Shown in pieces: positions 7,830-17,273 of a DNA stretch of 30,229 nucleotides (position 1 is its first letter; each line of letters begins with the position of its first letter). The translations under genes and the position numbers were made by a program. The notes beneath the pieces are model-generated. The model made no database searches, was not told the DNA's origin, and was given only the letters and a program-made list of their open reading frames with translations. The DNA lies in the NCBI GenBank assembly GCA_964223495.1, contig CAXQGL010000038.1:1-30229 (forward strand). The letters are read 5' to 3'. The DNA comes from UBA8752 sp964223495 (GTDB lineage: Bacteria > Bacteroidota > Bacteroidia > Flavobacteriales_D > Sanyastnellaceae).

Positions 7830-8765
7830 ATGTCACGATTTTCCCATATGCTCCACGCCACCCGCCTCCTCGGCTGCCTCATCCTGACGACCACCTTGCT
7901 CAGCCCCGGTGCACTATTCGGTCAGGAGCTCGATTGCCAGGTCAGCGTCATTGCCCCCACCATCAACAATGTGGAGACCTCCGTCTTCAACCAGCTCGAG
8001 ACGGCCATCACCGAATTCATGAGCGGCCGGAGGTGGACCAACGACGAGTTCACCCTTGAGGAAAGGGTGACCTGCACCATGCAGATCACCATCAACAAGG
8101 CGAACTCCCAAACCAACTTCGAAGGCACCATCCAGGTACAGAGCAGCCGGCCCGTCTACAACAGCGACTACAACGCGCCTGTACTGCTGGTCAACGACAA
8201 CGATTTCGACTTCACCTACGCTCCGGGAACGCTCCTCCAATACAGCAACGACCAGTTCCGTGACAACCTCACCAGCGTCCTCGCCTTCTACGCCTATCTG
8301 ATCCTCGCCATGGATTATGACACCTTTTCGCTGGAAGGTGGAACGAACCTTTACACACAGGCGCAGACGGTCGTCACCAATGCGCAGGGCCTTTCCGCTC
8401 CTCCTGCAGGATGGAGCGCCTCCGACGGCAAACAGTCACGGTATTCGCTGATCGACAACATCCTGAGCCAGACCTTCCGTCCACTGCGCCGGTGCTACTA
8501 TGAATACCACCGCATGGGACTGGACATGGCCTTCGAGGACCCGGCCGTGGCGCGACAGTCCATGTCCGATGCGCTCATCGCCTTGCGCAACGTGCACCGC
8601 ATCCGACCCGCCAATTACAACCTGCAGACCTTCTTCCAGGCCAAGAAGGACGAAATCGTCAAGATGTTCGGCCCTGCGGCAGAAGGAGAACGGGCCCGGC
8701 TCCTTCCGGTGCTCAAGCTCATCGATCCGGGCAACATCCCCACATACGACCAGGGCCTGGGCTGA
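7830..8765 (+). CDS. porD: PorD-like type IX secretion accessory protein (DUF4835)
   Basis: The 311-residue product has a signal peptide (LLGCLILTTTLLSPGALFGQ), so the mature protein begins near QELDCQVSV and is periplasmic or outer-membrane associated. Family features include ELDCQVSVIAPTINN, VFNQLETAITEFMSGRRWTND, RPVYNSDYNAPVLLVND, LAFYAYLILAMDYDTFS and a C-terminal LRNVHRIRPANYNLQTFFQAKKDE segment (given here in part). This matches the Bacteroidota DUF4835 family, which is now usually annotated as PorD, linked to type IX secretion. Its exact biochemical role is not settled. An in-frame ATG at 7818 overlapping the coaBC stop is an alternative start. The TGA overlaps the recN ATG by one base, implying coupled translation. 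The position between coaBC and recN is conserved in Flavobacteriia. Confidence 0.8.
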   Translation: MSRFSHMLHATRLLGCLILTTTLLSPGALFGQELDCQVSVIAPTINNVETSVFNQLETAITEFMSGRRWTNDEFTLEERVTCTMQITINKANSQTNFEGTIQVQSSRPVYNSDYNAPVLLVNDNDFDFTYAPGTLLQYSNDQFRDNLTSVLAFYAYLILAMDYDTFSLEGGTNLYTQAQTVVTNAQGLSAPPAGWSASDGKQSRYSLIDNILSQTFRPLRRCYYEYHRMGLDMAFEDPAVARQSMSDALIALRNVHRIRPANYNLQTFFQAKKDEIVKMFGPAAEGERARLLPVLKLIDPGNIPTYDQGLG

Positions 8766-10408
8766 TGCTGCTGAAGCTTTCCATCCGCCATTTCGCCCTC
8801 ATCGACCACATCGAATGGGATTGCTCGGAAGGTTGGACCGTCCTGACCGGTGAGACCGGCAGCGGCAAGTCCATCCTCCTCGGTGCATTGGGCTTGGTCC
8901 TGGGCGACCGCGCCGAAGGCATCCGTTCCATACAAGAGGAAAAGTGCATCGTGGAGGCGGAATTCCGACCCAGTGAGGCCGTGCGGGCCATGCTGGGCAA
9001 CCTGGACGAGGGCGGAGATTGCATCATCCGGAGGAGCATCGCCCCCGGAGGCAAATCCCGCGCCTACATCAACGACGAACCCGTCAAGCTCCAGTTCCTC
9101 AAGACGCTGGCCCCCATGCTGGTGGACCTTCACGGCCAACAGGACGGCCAACGCCTCCATGAATCGGAGGGACTGCTGCATGCCGTCGACAGCTTCTCCG
9201 CGGAAGCATCCGCGGCCGCGGCCCTCTGGCGCGAGCGGTTTGATGGTTGGAGGGCCACCGAATCGGCGCTCGACCTGCTCCGGAGCCAAGGCGCCCTGCC
9301 GGAAGCCGATGTCGATTACCTGCACTTCCAGATCGAGGAGCTTGAACAGGTCGATTTCTCGGATGACCGATTGCGCAACCTCGATGCCCTCATGGACGCA
9401 TTGGGCCATGCACAGGACATCCAGCAATCACTGGAGGCCGTGCAGCACCAATTGCAGGAAGAAGACCGCTCCATGGTGGGAGAATTGAGGCGCATCGAGC
9501 ATCTGCTCGAGCGCGTGGCACCCGTGCACCCCGCCTCTTCCGCACTGTTGGACCGCATCCGCTCCTGCAGGATCGAACTGGACGATGTCGGGTCCGAAGC
9601 CGGAGCCGAGGCAGAAGGCATAGACCTGGATCCCGCGGCCCTGTCGAGGGCCGAGGCGGACCGGGACCGGATCAACCGACTGCTGGACAAGCATCGGGTC
9701 GATGACCTCGAGGCGCTGGCCGGCCGATTGAACGCCATGCAGGAACAACTGCTGGATGCCCGTCAGCGTGAACAGCGACTGGCGGAATTGGAGAACAGGC
9801 TGGCCCTGCAACGCGCCGCTTTGGACGAAGCTGGCAACACGTTGTCCCGACTCCGGGAACGGGCCGGCAGAGCCCTGTGTGAAGCCATCCTGGCGCATCT
9901 GAAACACCTGAAACTACCCTCGGCACAACTCGCCTTCCAATGGACGCCCTGCACCCGGCCGGAGGCCACGGGCCCGGAACGCGTGCACCTGACCTTCAGT
10001 GCGAATCCGGGACAAACCATGCAACCCTTGACCAAGGTGGCCTCGGGCGGTGAGCGGAGCCGGGTGATGCTGTCACTCAAGGCCGCCCTCACCCGCCACC
10101 TCGAGGTACCGACCCTCATCCTCGATGAGATCGATGCCGGAGTCAGTGGGGACGTGGCTTCCCGCATGGCGGATCTAATCGCCACCATTTCAGGAAACAC
10201 GCAGGTCATCACCATCAGCCACCTTCCACAGGTGGCGGACAAGGCCGACCATCATTTCAGGGTATTCAAGGAAGAACGCGATGGCCGCGCCCATACCGGC
10301 ATGACCCCATTGGATGAGCATGGACGCGTCGAAGAGCTGGCCGCCATGTTGAGCGGTGAGACCATCGGAGATTCTGCTCGGGCGCAGGCCCGCGCACTCA
10401 TGGGCTGA
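8765..10408 (+). CDS. recN: DNA repair protein RecN
   Basis: RecN is an SMC-like ATPase that acts early in recombinational repair of double-strand breaks. The 547-residue product has Walker A GETGSGKS (29-36) in the N-terminal ATPase lobe. A long charged alpha-helical coiled-coil region follows at about 160-370, rich in Glu, Arg and Leu. The C-terminal lobe has the signature VASGGERSRVMLS (near 425), Walker B LILDEIDAGVSG (near 448) and ISHLPQVA (near 482). Length and layout are normal for the family. The start is fixed by the TGATG overlap with porD. It is the last gene of the five-gene operon and converges on the TonB receptor, with a 16-base gap. An SOS-type operator was not recognised. 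Confidence 0.95.
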   Translation: MLLKLSIRHFALIDHIEWDCSEGWTVLTGETGSGKSILLGALGLVLGDRAEGIRSIQEEKCIVEAEFRPSEAVRAMLGNLDEGGDCIIRRSIAPGGKSRAYINDEPVKLQFLKTLAPMLVDLHGQQDGQRLHESEGLLHAVDSFSAEASAAAALWRERFDGWRATESALDLLRSQGALPEADVDYLHFQIEELEQVDFSDDRLRNLDALMDALGHAQDIQQSLEAVQHQLQEEDRSMVGELRRIEHLLERVAPVHPASSALLDRIRSCRIELDDVGSEAGAEAEGIDLDPAALSRAEADRDRINRLLDKHRVDDLEALAGRLNAMQEQLLDARQREQRLAELENRLALQRAALDEAGNTLSRLRERAGRALCEAILAHLKHLKLPSAQLAFQWTPCTRPEATGPERVHLTFSANPGQTMQPLTKVASGGERSRVMLSLKAALTRHLEVPTLILDEIDAGVSGDVASRMADLIATISGNTQVITISHLPQVADKADHHFRVFKEERDGRAHTGMTPLDEHGRVEELAAMLSGETIGDSARAQARALMG

Positions 10409-10409
10409 A

Positions 10410-10422
10410 GCCGGATCCCGGC
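10410..10422. terminator. Short GC hairpin in the convergent junction
   Basis: GCCGG and CCGGC pair around an ATC loop in the 16 bases between the recN stop and the stop of the convergent TonB receptor. It could stop transcripts from both sides. The five-base stem and lack of a U-tract make this weak. Confidence 0.25.
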
Positions 10423-10424
10423 CG

Positions 10425-12770
10425 TCAGAAGGTCATGTCCACTCCCACGGACGGCAGGAAGGGCAGCTGATCCACCCGCTCCCCCGTCACCCGGTTGATG
10501 TAAAAGATATTTGCCCTGGAATAGACATTCGTGATGGATGCATTCGCATCCAATTCAATGCGTTCTCCCAACTTCCAGGTGCGACGGACACTCAAATCGA
10601 GGCGGTGATAAACGGGCAGACGCCCCGCATTCAATTCAGCATAGACGATGCCCAATTCGATCGGGTTGCTCCCCACGTAATTGTCGTCTATGCCTTCGGA
10701 GATCCCGATGGGCTGGTAGTATCCCTGCGTTTGCGTGAATGGCAATCCGGAACCGAGGTTCCACCGCGCCGAAACTTCGGTCTTGGACTCAGGGCCCACC
10801 TTCCGTGAAGCGAGCAGATTCACGTTGTGCCTGCGGTCGAACACGGGATCATACCAGCGGAATCCATCCCAACGATCCACATTTCCGAGCGAATAGACCA
10901 GCCAGAAATAATTCAGTTTGTCCTCGTACTTGACCACGATGTCCAATCCCTCGGCCCTGCCCGTCTCCACGATGAAATCCTTGCGTTGGCTTTCCGGAAC
11001 AGAGGCGAATTCGTAGGTGTCGGGGAACAGCTTGTTCCGGTTTGAATTCGTGAGCTGCGTAAACCATTTGGTATAGCCCTCCACGTTGACATTGATCCGC
11101 TCGGTCAAGTCGAATTCGAATCCACCCACGGCATGGGCAGCGGTCTGCAGGCTGTGCGTCACCTCCTGGATCTCTCCATCCGGACCGATGAGCTCGTCCT
11201 GCAGGTTGGAAGGCCCCGAAAGGAAACCGTAGAACAGGTTGACCACATCCCGGTCCGAATTCGCCGAAATGAGGTTCTGGCTGTACAATCCTCCAGCCGC
11301 CTTGAGGCGCAACCGCTCCGACGCCTTGTATTTGATGCCCAGGCGGGGCTCCGGGGAGAACTTCGCCAGAGAGCTGTAGTACTGGATGCGCAACGACGGA
11401 TTGACGATCCAGGGGCCGGTTTGACGCTTGTAGTCGAAATAACCGGCGAGTTCTGTGGTATTCTCGGTCTGCTCCACCTTCACCCCGAGGGCATTGAACG
11501 TCCTGAAATCCGTGCGCAGTCCCACGGCCTGTATGCCGTAACGCGCCTCATCATCGCCCAGGACATACTTGAAGTTGAGTCCGAAGTTGAATCCGTTGAC
11601 CTGGCTGTATCGGTCGGCCAATCCTTCCTCCTCCAGATCGATGCGGTAGCGCGAACTGGCGAAATTCCCCTTGATCAGCACCGCACTGCCTGTCGGCACC
11701 ACGATGAACTGACCACCACCGCCCACATTCGACCAGTCCAGGTTGCTCAGCGCCTGGTAGCTGACGTCATCGTTGAAGGAGAAACCGAAAAGGCTCATCC
11801 TGCTTCCCGCGCCCCCAGCGAAGGTCAATTTGCCATAGAGGTCGGTGAAGTTGAAGGGCAACCCGTCCTCATCGATGTAGCTGTACAGCAGCTTGGAACT
11901 TTGCTCGAGGTAACTCCGCTTGCCGGAAAGCAGGAACGAGGTGCCACCACCGCGTTCATTGCGCTTTCCGATGGGGCCTTCCACGAGCAATTTGCTGCCG
12001 AATGGACTCGCGCCGATGCGCCCACTCAAACCGGCGAGGCTCCCATCCCGGGTCGAGATGTCCATGATCGAACTGATCCGTCCACCGTACCGACCGCTGA
12101 ATCCGCCAGTGTAGATGTCAGCATTGGAAATGATGTCCGTATCGAATACGCTGAACAGGCCGATGCTATGGAACGCATTGTAGATGATCATCCCGTCGAG
12201 CAGCACCTTGTTCTGCACGGGCGAGCCCCCGCGGATATACAACTGTCCGCCCTGATCACCGGTCGACACGAACCCCGGAAGGGTCTGCAGGACCTGCACG
12301 AGGTCCGGCGTACCGCCGAGGCTTGGGATGCGCTTGATATCAGCGGGCTGGATCGACTCCACGGACATGCGCACCGTATTGAGCTGCTCCCCCCTTTCGG
12401 TGGAAATGACGGCACTCTCAAGTTCGATCAGACCGGATTCCATCAGCACATTCCGTGTCACGACACGGTCATCCAGCACCTCGACTTCCATCCGGTATGG
12501 CTTGTATTCCACACTGGAAACCACCAAGGTGTATACCCCGGCAGGCACCTTGGACAAACTGTAATAGCCTTGGATGTCCGTGGACACGCCATAAGTCGTG
12601 CCTTCAAGGACCACCGCGGCGAACAGCACAGGGGCACCATCCTCCTTGGCCTTGACGAATCCCTTCACGGTGCCCTGCGCCGCCGCCGTCATTCCGATCA
12701 GGGCCAAAATCACACAGAGCGACCACCGCTTTCCCAACCGGGAAAACCGGCGGAAACCACATCCTTGCAT
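10425..12770 (-). CDS. TonB-dependent outer membrane receptor with N-terminal carboxypeptidase-like domain
   Basis: The 781-residue product is an energy-coupled outer-membrane importer. It has a signal peptide (WSLCVILALIGMTAAAQ, cut near residue 32) and a CarboxypepD_reg-like beta-sandwich (about 33-115: GTVKGFVKAKEDGAPV, DIQGYYSLSKVPAG). The plug domain is at about 125-240, with LVQVLQTLPGF, YIRGGSPVQNKVLLDG and GGFSGRYGGRISSIMD. A 22-strand-type barrel follows, ending in phenylalanine (VDMTF), the usual outer-membrane C-terminal signal. No SusD partner or iron/siderophore genes lie alongside, so the substrate is unknown. It begins 27 bases after the helicase stop on the same strand and could share its transcript. 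Confidence 0.9.
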   Translation of the reverse strand: MQGCGFRRFSRLGKRWSLCVILALIGMTAAAQGTVKGFVKAKEDGAPVLFAAVVLEGTTYGVSTDIQGYYSLSKVPAGVYTLVVSSVEYKPYRMEVEVLDDRVVTRNVLMESGLIELESAVISTERGEQLNTVRMSVESIQPADIKRIPSLGGTPDLVQVLQTLPGFVSTGDQGGQLYIRGGSPVQNKVLLDGMIIYNAFHSIGLFSVFDTDIISNADIYTGGFSGRYGGRISSIMDISTRDGSLAGLSGRIGASPFGSKLLVEGPIGKRNERGGGTSFLLSGKRSYLEQSSKLLYSYIDEDGLPFNFTDLYGKLTFAGGAGSRMSLFGFSFNDDVSYQALSNLDWSNVGGGGQFIVVPTGSAVLIKGNFASSRYRIDLEEEGLADRYSQVNGFNFGLNFKYVLGDDEARYGIQAVGLRTDFRTFNALGVKVEQTENTTELAGYFDYKRQTGPWIVNPSLRIQYYSSLAKFSPEPRLGIKYKASERLRLKAAGGLYSQNLISANSDRDVVNLFYGFLSGPSNLQDELIGPDGEIQEVTHSLQTAAHAVGGFEFDLTERINVNVEGYTKWFTQLTNSNRNKLFPDTYEFASVPESQRKDFIVETGRAEGLDIVVKYEDKLNYFWLVYSLGNVDRWDGFRWYDPVFDRRHNVNLLASRKVGPESKTEVSARWNLGSGLPFTQTQGYYQPIGISEGIDDNYVGSNPIELGIVYAELNAGRLPVYHRLDLSVRRTWKLGERIELDANASITNVYSRANIFYINRVTGERVDQLPFLPSVGVDMTF

Positions 12771-12797
12771 GCCCGCAAGTTAAGGCCTAAAGGCCCC

Positions 12798-15263
12798 TCA
12801 GTATGCTGCCCGCGACATCTTGCGAATCCTCGATTCGAGGGCCTCACTCGACAGGCTCGAACGCAAGCGGTCGACCAGGATCGGAAAGGAGAACGGCGTC
12901 GGTGATTCAGGATGGGTGATGACCCACTTGCCCTGATTGAGTCGATCCAAGACACTGCCGAGGCGGTCCAGTTCGATGAGGTGGTGCGTCATCTCATCGA
13001 AGGCTTGGCGATACAGAAGGTTGACGGGGTCATGGTCTGCGAGGACATCGAAGAGCAGTGCACTCGACCCCTGGAGATGCCGATCGGGCACCGGTTGGCC
13101 TGGAAATCCCCGGAATACGAGCCCTGCTATGACCGCAATGTCCCTGAACTGGCGCCTGGCGAGTTCAGCACCATTCACCGTGGCCTCGAGATCGTCCATC
13201 AGGTGGTCCGTGCTGAAGAGGTCGCTGTCGAAAGCCTCCGTGATGGGAATGGGTTGATCGCTGAGGAGCTCGAAACCGTAGTCGTTGTAGGCCATGGAAA
13301 AGGTCATGGGCTGCAAGAGGCTCATCCGGTATGCCATGAGTGCGGCCACACCCTCATGCACGAGCCTTCCCTCCATGGGATAGACGAACAGATGGTGGCC
13401 TTCCCTTGTCTCCATGACTTCCATGAGGACCTCACCGGCAACGGGCAGATGGCTCCTTTCCACCTGCAATTCCAACATGGGAGCCAACCGCTCCAGCTCC
13501 GGTGCCGAAGACCGACCATGGGCGTAATCATCCAATGTCCTCCGCAGGGTCCTGCTCACCATGGAGGTCCACGGCAACCGCCCCCCCTGCCACGTGGGAA
13601 TCCGGCCCTTCGGCGCCTTGGACGGCTTCACGGTGGCCACGAATCCCTTCACCCGGATCAACTCCAGACAGCGACCACTGAACCAGAAAACATCGCCCGG
13701 ACTCATCCCTCCCACGAAATACTCCTCCACATGCCCCACGAGCCCCCCACTCCTCCACTTGACCGCGATCATCGTGTCCCCCACGATTGTACCGATGGAC
13801 ATCCGGTGTCGCCTGGCGGCCTTCCTGTCAGCGATCCTGAACACCCCATCGGCGTCCCGGTCCACGCGGCGGAATTCATCATATGCCGCGAATGCACGGC
13901 CTCCCGTCGTGACCATGGCCATGACATCGGCCCATTCATCCGCATCCATGCTTGCGAACGCGTGGGTGGACCTCACTTTCGACTCCAGATCCTCCTTGCG
14001 GAACCCATCTCCCGTGGCGAGTGTGCAGAGGAATTGCACCAACACGTCGAAACTGCGGACCATGGGACGCCTCGGTTCGATTTCACCCTGGGCGATGGCC
14101 TCCCTCAACGCAGCGGCCTCGAGCAGCTCCAGACCGAAAGTGGGCAGGAAGTGGATCCTGCTCTCGGCACCGGGCTGATGGCCACTCCGCCCTGCCCTTT
14201 GCACAAAACGTGCCACGCCCTTGGGGCCACCGATCTGCACGATGGCCTCCACTGGCCGGAAATCCACACCGAGGTCGAGTGAACTGGTGCACACGACCGC
14301 CTTGAGGCGGCCATCGTGGAGTGCATCCTCCACCCAGAAACGCAGGTCTCGGCTGATGCTCCCGTGGTGAAGGGCGATGGCACCCGCGAGGTCCGGATGT
14401 GCGTCGAGGATTTTCTGATACCAGATTTCACTTTGCGCACGTGTATTGGTGAAGACCAGCGTGCTCTCATGCCCACGGATCACCTCCACCACCCTGTCGA
14501 GCAATTGCACCCCGAGGTGGCCGGACCACGGCAGTTTTTCGAATTGGTCCGGCATCACACTCTCGAGGGTAATGCGCTTTTCAATGTCCGCTCGAATGAT
14601 GCGGGCCTCGTCCATCCTGTCTTGTCCCATGAGGACGTCCCGGGCTTCCTCCAAGTTGCCGATCGTGGCGGAAATCCCCCAGATGCGAAGGTCAGGTGCC
14701 AGGGATTTCAACTGGGCGGATGCCAATTCCACCTGCACACCGCGTTTGTTGCCGAGCAGGTCATGCCACTCATCGACCACCAGCGCCTGCAATCCTCCAA
14801 AGCGCTTTTCACCTCCTTTCTTGGCCAACAACACATGCAGACTCTCAGGGGTGGTCACGAGCACCTCCGGCAAGCGCCGGTCCTGCTTCTGCTTTTCGGA
14901 CGAAGGCGTATCGCCCGTTCGGATGCCGCAACGCCACCCATGACCGAGGTGCTGGAGCAAGCGTTCCGTCGAGCCGTGTATTTCCTTGGCCAATGCGCGG
15001 ATCGGTGTGATCCACAGGACCCGCAGCCCCCCGGGCGCTCCTCCGGACATGACGGCAGGCACCAAGACGCTGTACGTCTTCCCACTGCCCGTTGGGGCAT
15101 TCACCAACGCATCCCCCCCGCTTTCGAACCACCTCCATGCCTCGAGCTGGAACTCAAACGGGCGCCATCCACGGGAATCAAAGAAGGCCGCTCCACGGTG
15201 CACAACGCCATCGGCAGCACCTGAATCCCCATCGGGAATTGGAAAAATTGGCGTGTGTTCCAC
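12798..15263 (-). CDS. Lhr-like DEXH helicase, ligase-associated type
   Basis: This 821-residue superfamily 2 helicase should unwind DNA or DNA-RNA with ATP. Motifs: Q-motif region RPFEFQLEAW (Gln39), Walker A APTGSGKT (56-63), DEWH (164-167) in place of DEAD/DEAH, SAT (198-200), TSSLDLGVDFRPVE and motif VI QRAGRSGH (near 355). A long Lhr-type C-terminal region follows, with winged-helix and beta-barrel parts, ending TPFSFPILVDRLRSSLSSE. The DEWH box, length and this ending fit the ligase-associated DNA-damage-response helicase family. In many bacteria that helicase neighbours an ATP-dependent DNA ligase, an exonuclease and a phosphoesterase; none is in this window. The start codon is a GTG at 15263; a second GTG 60 bases inside is possible. 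It is divergent from the gene at 15312. Confidence 0.85.
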   Translation of the reverse strand: MEHTPIFPIPDGDSGAADGVVHRGAAFFDSRGWRPFEFQLEAWRWFESGGDALVNAPTGSGKTYSVLVPAVMSGGAPGGLRVLWITPIRALAKEIHGSTERLLQHLGHGWRCGIRTGDTPSSEKQKQDRRLPEVLVTTPESLHVLLAKKGGEKRFGGLQALVVDEWHDLLGNKRGVQVELASAQLKSLAPDLRIWGISATIGNLEEARDVLMGQDRMDEARIIRADIEKRITLESVMPDQFEKLPWSGHLGVQLLDRVVEVIRGHESTLVFTNTRAQSEIWYQKILDAHPDLAGAIALHHGSISRDLRFWVEDALHDGRLKAVVCTSSLDLGVDFRPVEAIVQIGGPKGVARFVQRAGRSGHQPGAESRIHFLPTFGLELLEAAALREAIAQGEIEPRRPMVRSFDVLVQFLCTLATGDGFRKEDLESKVRSTHAFASMDADEWADVMAMVTTGGRAFAAYDEFRRVDRDADGVFRIADRKAARRHRMSIGTIVGDTMIAVKWRSGGLVGHVEEYFVGGMSPGDVFWFSGRCLELIRVKGFVATVKPSKAPKGRIPTWQGGRLPWTSMVSRTLRRTLDDYAHGRSSAPELERLAPMLELQVERSHLPVAGEVLMEVMETREGHHLFVYPMEGRLVHEGVAALMAYRMSLLQPMTFSMAYNDYGFELLSDQPIPITEAFDSDLFSTDHLMDDLEATVNGAELARRQFRDIAVIAGLVFRGFPGQPVPDRHLQGSSALLFDVLADHDPVNLLYRQAFDEMTHHLIELDRLGSVLDRLNQGKWVITHPESPTPFSFPILVDRLRSSLSSEALESRIRKMSRAAY

Positions 15264-15297
15264 CCTGCAATAATCTCCCGAATTGCCGGTGTGTTCC

Positions 15298-15305
15298 TAC
15301 CTTCG
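15298..15305 (+). promoter_or_regulatory. Possible -7 element upstream of the signalling cluster
   Basis: TACCTTCG differs by one base from the Bacteroidota -7 consensus TAnnTTTG and ends six bases before the ATG at 15312. The spacing is nearly identical to that of TATTTTCG before bamD. No clear -33 TTTG was seen at the usual distance, so this remains a guess. Confidence 0.25.
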
Positions 15306-15311
15306 ATAGCC

Positions 15312-16100
15312 ATGAAAGGAAAACTGCGCCTGACCGCCTTGTGTTCGGTCCTGTTCACCCTGATGCTTTCGATTCCACAGGCACAGGCACAGGACCCCAA
15401 ATACAGCCGTATGCTGGAAGACCTCGTGGACGGCAAATACGAGCGGGTCTTGTTCCGCGCCATCGGATTCACCGAGAAGGAAAACACCAAGAAAGATCCC
15501 GAGCCTTATGCCTACATGGCCAGGGCTTATCTCCTGATTCACCAGAGCGATGATCCCGAGCTCAAGGAGAGTTATCCCAAGGCATTGAAGGAGAGCCTCA
15601 AGTACTGCACCAAATTCATCAAGAAGGACAAGGAGATGGAATACGTCCCTGACCTGTTGGACTTCATCGAGGATTTGCGTGCCGAAACCATCGCCGCTGC
15701 AGATACGGAAATGGATGCCGAGAAATACACCCGGGCCAAGAGCCTCTATTCCTATCTCTCCAAATTGGATCAGACGGACCCGTCAGCCTACATCATGCTC
15801 GGCTTGGCAAACTATTATGCCCGCTCCACGAGGGATGCCACGGAAAACTGGCAGACGGCCATGCAACTGATGGGCAGCATGACAGGACGGATTCCCGCTT
15901 CCGAGGAGACGGAACTGTACCGGGACGAACCGCTGACTGAATCCATGGAAGCCCTGCTCAAGACCGGCATCATCCGGGCGTCCGAGCAGTTGGACGCTGA
16001 TGGAGAACGAACACAGGCCATTGAACTGCTCGAGAATGGCTTGCCCCTGTTTGAAGGAGACCGAAGTTTCATGGTGACGTACGGAGCCATCGTGGGATGA
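15312..16100 (+). CDS. Exported helical-repeat (TPR-like) protein
   Basis: The 262-residue product has a signal peptide (LTALCSVLFTLMLSIPQAQA, mature start near QDPKYS) and no lipobox. The rest is helical with TPR-like repeats: YAYMARAYLLIHQS, YPKALKESLKYCTKFIKKD, YTRAKSLYSYLSKLDQ and DPSAYIMLGLANYYARS. I do not recognise a named family. The ATG at 15312 is chosen because an upstream GTG in the same frame (15255) would bury the signal peptide. Its TGA overlaps the ATG of the histidine kinase (ATGA), so the two are probably translationally coupled. That suggests, but does not show, that this exported protein works with the signalling proteins downstream, for example as a periplasmic sensor or scaffold. 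Confidence 0.75.
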   Translation: MKGKLRLTALCSVLFTLMLSIPQAQAQDPKYSRMLEDLVDGKYERVLFRAIGFTEKENTKKDPEPYAYMARAYLLIHQSDDPELKESYPKALKESLKYCTKFIKKDKEMEYVPDLLDFIEDLRAETIAAADTEMDAEKYTRAKSLYSYLSKLDQTDPSAYIMLGLANYYARSTRDATENWQTAMQLMGSMTGRIPASEETELYRDEPLTESMEALLKTGIIRASEQLDADGERTQAIELLENGLPLFEGDRSFMVTYGAIVG

Positions 16101-17263
16101 CGCCGGCTGACGGAGCGGACAACCTGCGCCGGGACGAACAACACCCCCTGCTCGATCCTGAAGGTCGGAAGGCCCTGAACGTTCTCTATCTGGAAGACAA
16201 CGAGATTGACGCGGCCATTTTCAGTGCGGCAGCGGCCAGATGCTCCCGCCCACTGCACGTGCACCGGGTCAGCTCATTGGCCGAATTCGAATCGGCCCTC
16301 GAGCAATCCAAACCCCACCTCATCTGTGCCGACCACCTGCTTCCAGACGGTTCGGCCATGGAGTCCATCCAACGTGCCACCCGCCGGTTTCCCGATATTC
16401 CGATCATCGTCATCACTGGAGCTGGTGAAGAAGAGGTCGCCGTTGATTACCTCAAGGCGGGAGCAGCCGACTATCTCTCAAAGCGTCGCCTGGACCTGTT
16501 TCCCACTGCTTTGGATGATGTGCTGGCGACCTACCGCACGAGAGTACTGCACCAATGGTCCGAAGAAGAAAGGGCAAGGCTGACCCGCGAACTCCACGCC
16601 CTGATCCGAAAGGTTGAAGAGGACCGGGATGAGGAGAAAAGAAGCCTGTCGAGGGACATCCACGACCAACTCGGTCAGGAACTGACCGCGTTGAAACTTG
16701 GCCTCTTCTGGATGGATGGCCAGATGCGGCACTTGGCCGACAAGGAACTCCGATCGAACCTTCAGGAAAAGCTCAAACAACTGGTGGACCTGAACACCTC
16801 CATCATCCAGCAGGTCAGGAACATTGCCCACGCCCTTCGCCCCATCGTCCTGGACCAGGTAGGCCTCTCAGCGGGCCTGGAGTCATTGGTGTACGATTTC
16901 AATCGTCGCGAAACCACGTTCTGCGGATTGCATTTGGAAACCCTACCGGTTCTTCAGGAAGGACTCCGAACGGACATCTTCAGGATCGTTCAGGAAGCAT
17001 TGACCAATATTTCAAGGCACGCCGGAGCCAATCTGGCCTACATAAGGTTGTCCGTAATCGAAGATGACCTGCTGCTTGAAATCGGGGACGATGGCGTCGG
17101 TATGAAACTTGAACCCTCGGGATCGGGAAACATCAAAACCGGCCTTGGCATGGTCGGCATGCGTGAAAGGGCAAGGAACCACAGCGGTATCCTGACTGTG
17201 GATTCTCAATCGGGCAAGGGAACCGCCATGAGTATCCGGTTTCCTAGGGTCACTTCTCAGTAA
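16097..17263 (+). CDS. Soluble receiver-histidine kinase fusion (NarX-type kinase core)
   Basis: This is a 388-residue cytoplasmic protein without membrane segments. The N-terminal receiver (about 27-145) has the acidic pair in YLEDNE, phosphoacceptor Asp79 in LICADHLLPDG, the switch Thr in VITGAG and Lys129 in YLSKR. A short helical linker follows, then a HisKA_3 dimerisation domain with phosphoacceptor His189 (SRDIHDQLGQELTALKLG). The HATPase domain has an N-box in RIVQEALTNISRHAG, a G-box in GDDGVGM and a second glycine motif GLGMVGMRERA. Kinases of this kind usually phosphorylate NarL/LuxR-type regulators, and one is encoded 10 bases downstream. The N-terminal receiver means the kinase is probably controlled by another phosphodonor rather than by a membrane sensor. 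The start overlaps the previous stop as ATGA. Confidence 0.9.
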   Translation: MTPADGADNLRRDEQHPLLDPEGRKALNVLYLEDNEIDAAIFSAAAARCSRPLHVHRVSSLAEFESALEQSKPHLICADHLLPDGSAMESIQRATRRFPDIPIIVITGAGEEEVAVDYLKAGAADYLSKRRLDLFPTALDDVLATYRTRVLHQWSEEERARLTRELHALIRKVEEDRDEEKRSLSRDIHDQLGQELTALKLGLFWMDGQMRHLADKELRSNLQEKLKQLVDLNTSIIQQVRNIAHALRPIVLDQVGLSAGLESLVYDFNRRETTFCGLHLETLPVLQEGLRTDIFRIVQEALTNISRHAGANLAYIRLSVIEDDLLLEIGDDGVGMKLEPSGSGNIKTGLGMVGMRERARNHSGILTVDSQSGKGTAMSIRFPRVTSQ

Positions 17264-17273
17264 ATTGTGCTCC

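Noticed and set aside
11133..12905. 590-codon plus-strand frame opposite the TonB receptor
   Set aside because: It lies antisense to a full receptor with signal peptide, plug and C-terminal Phe, and its translation is rich in His/Arg/Pro with no domain.
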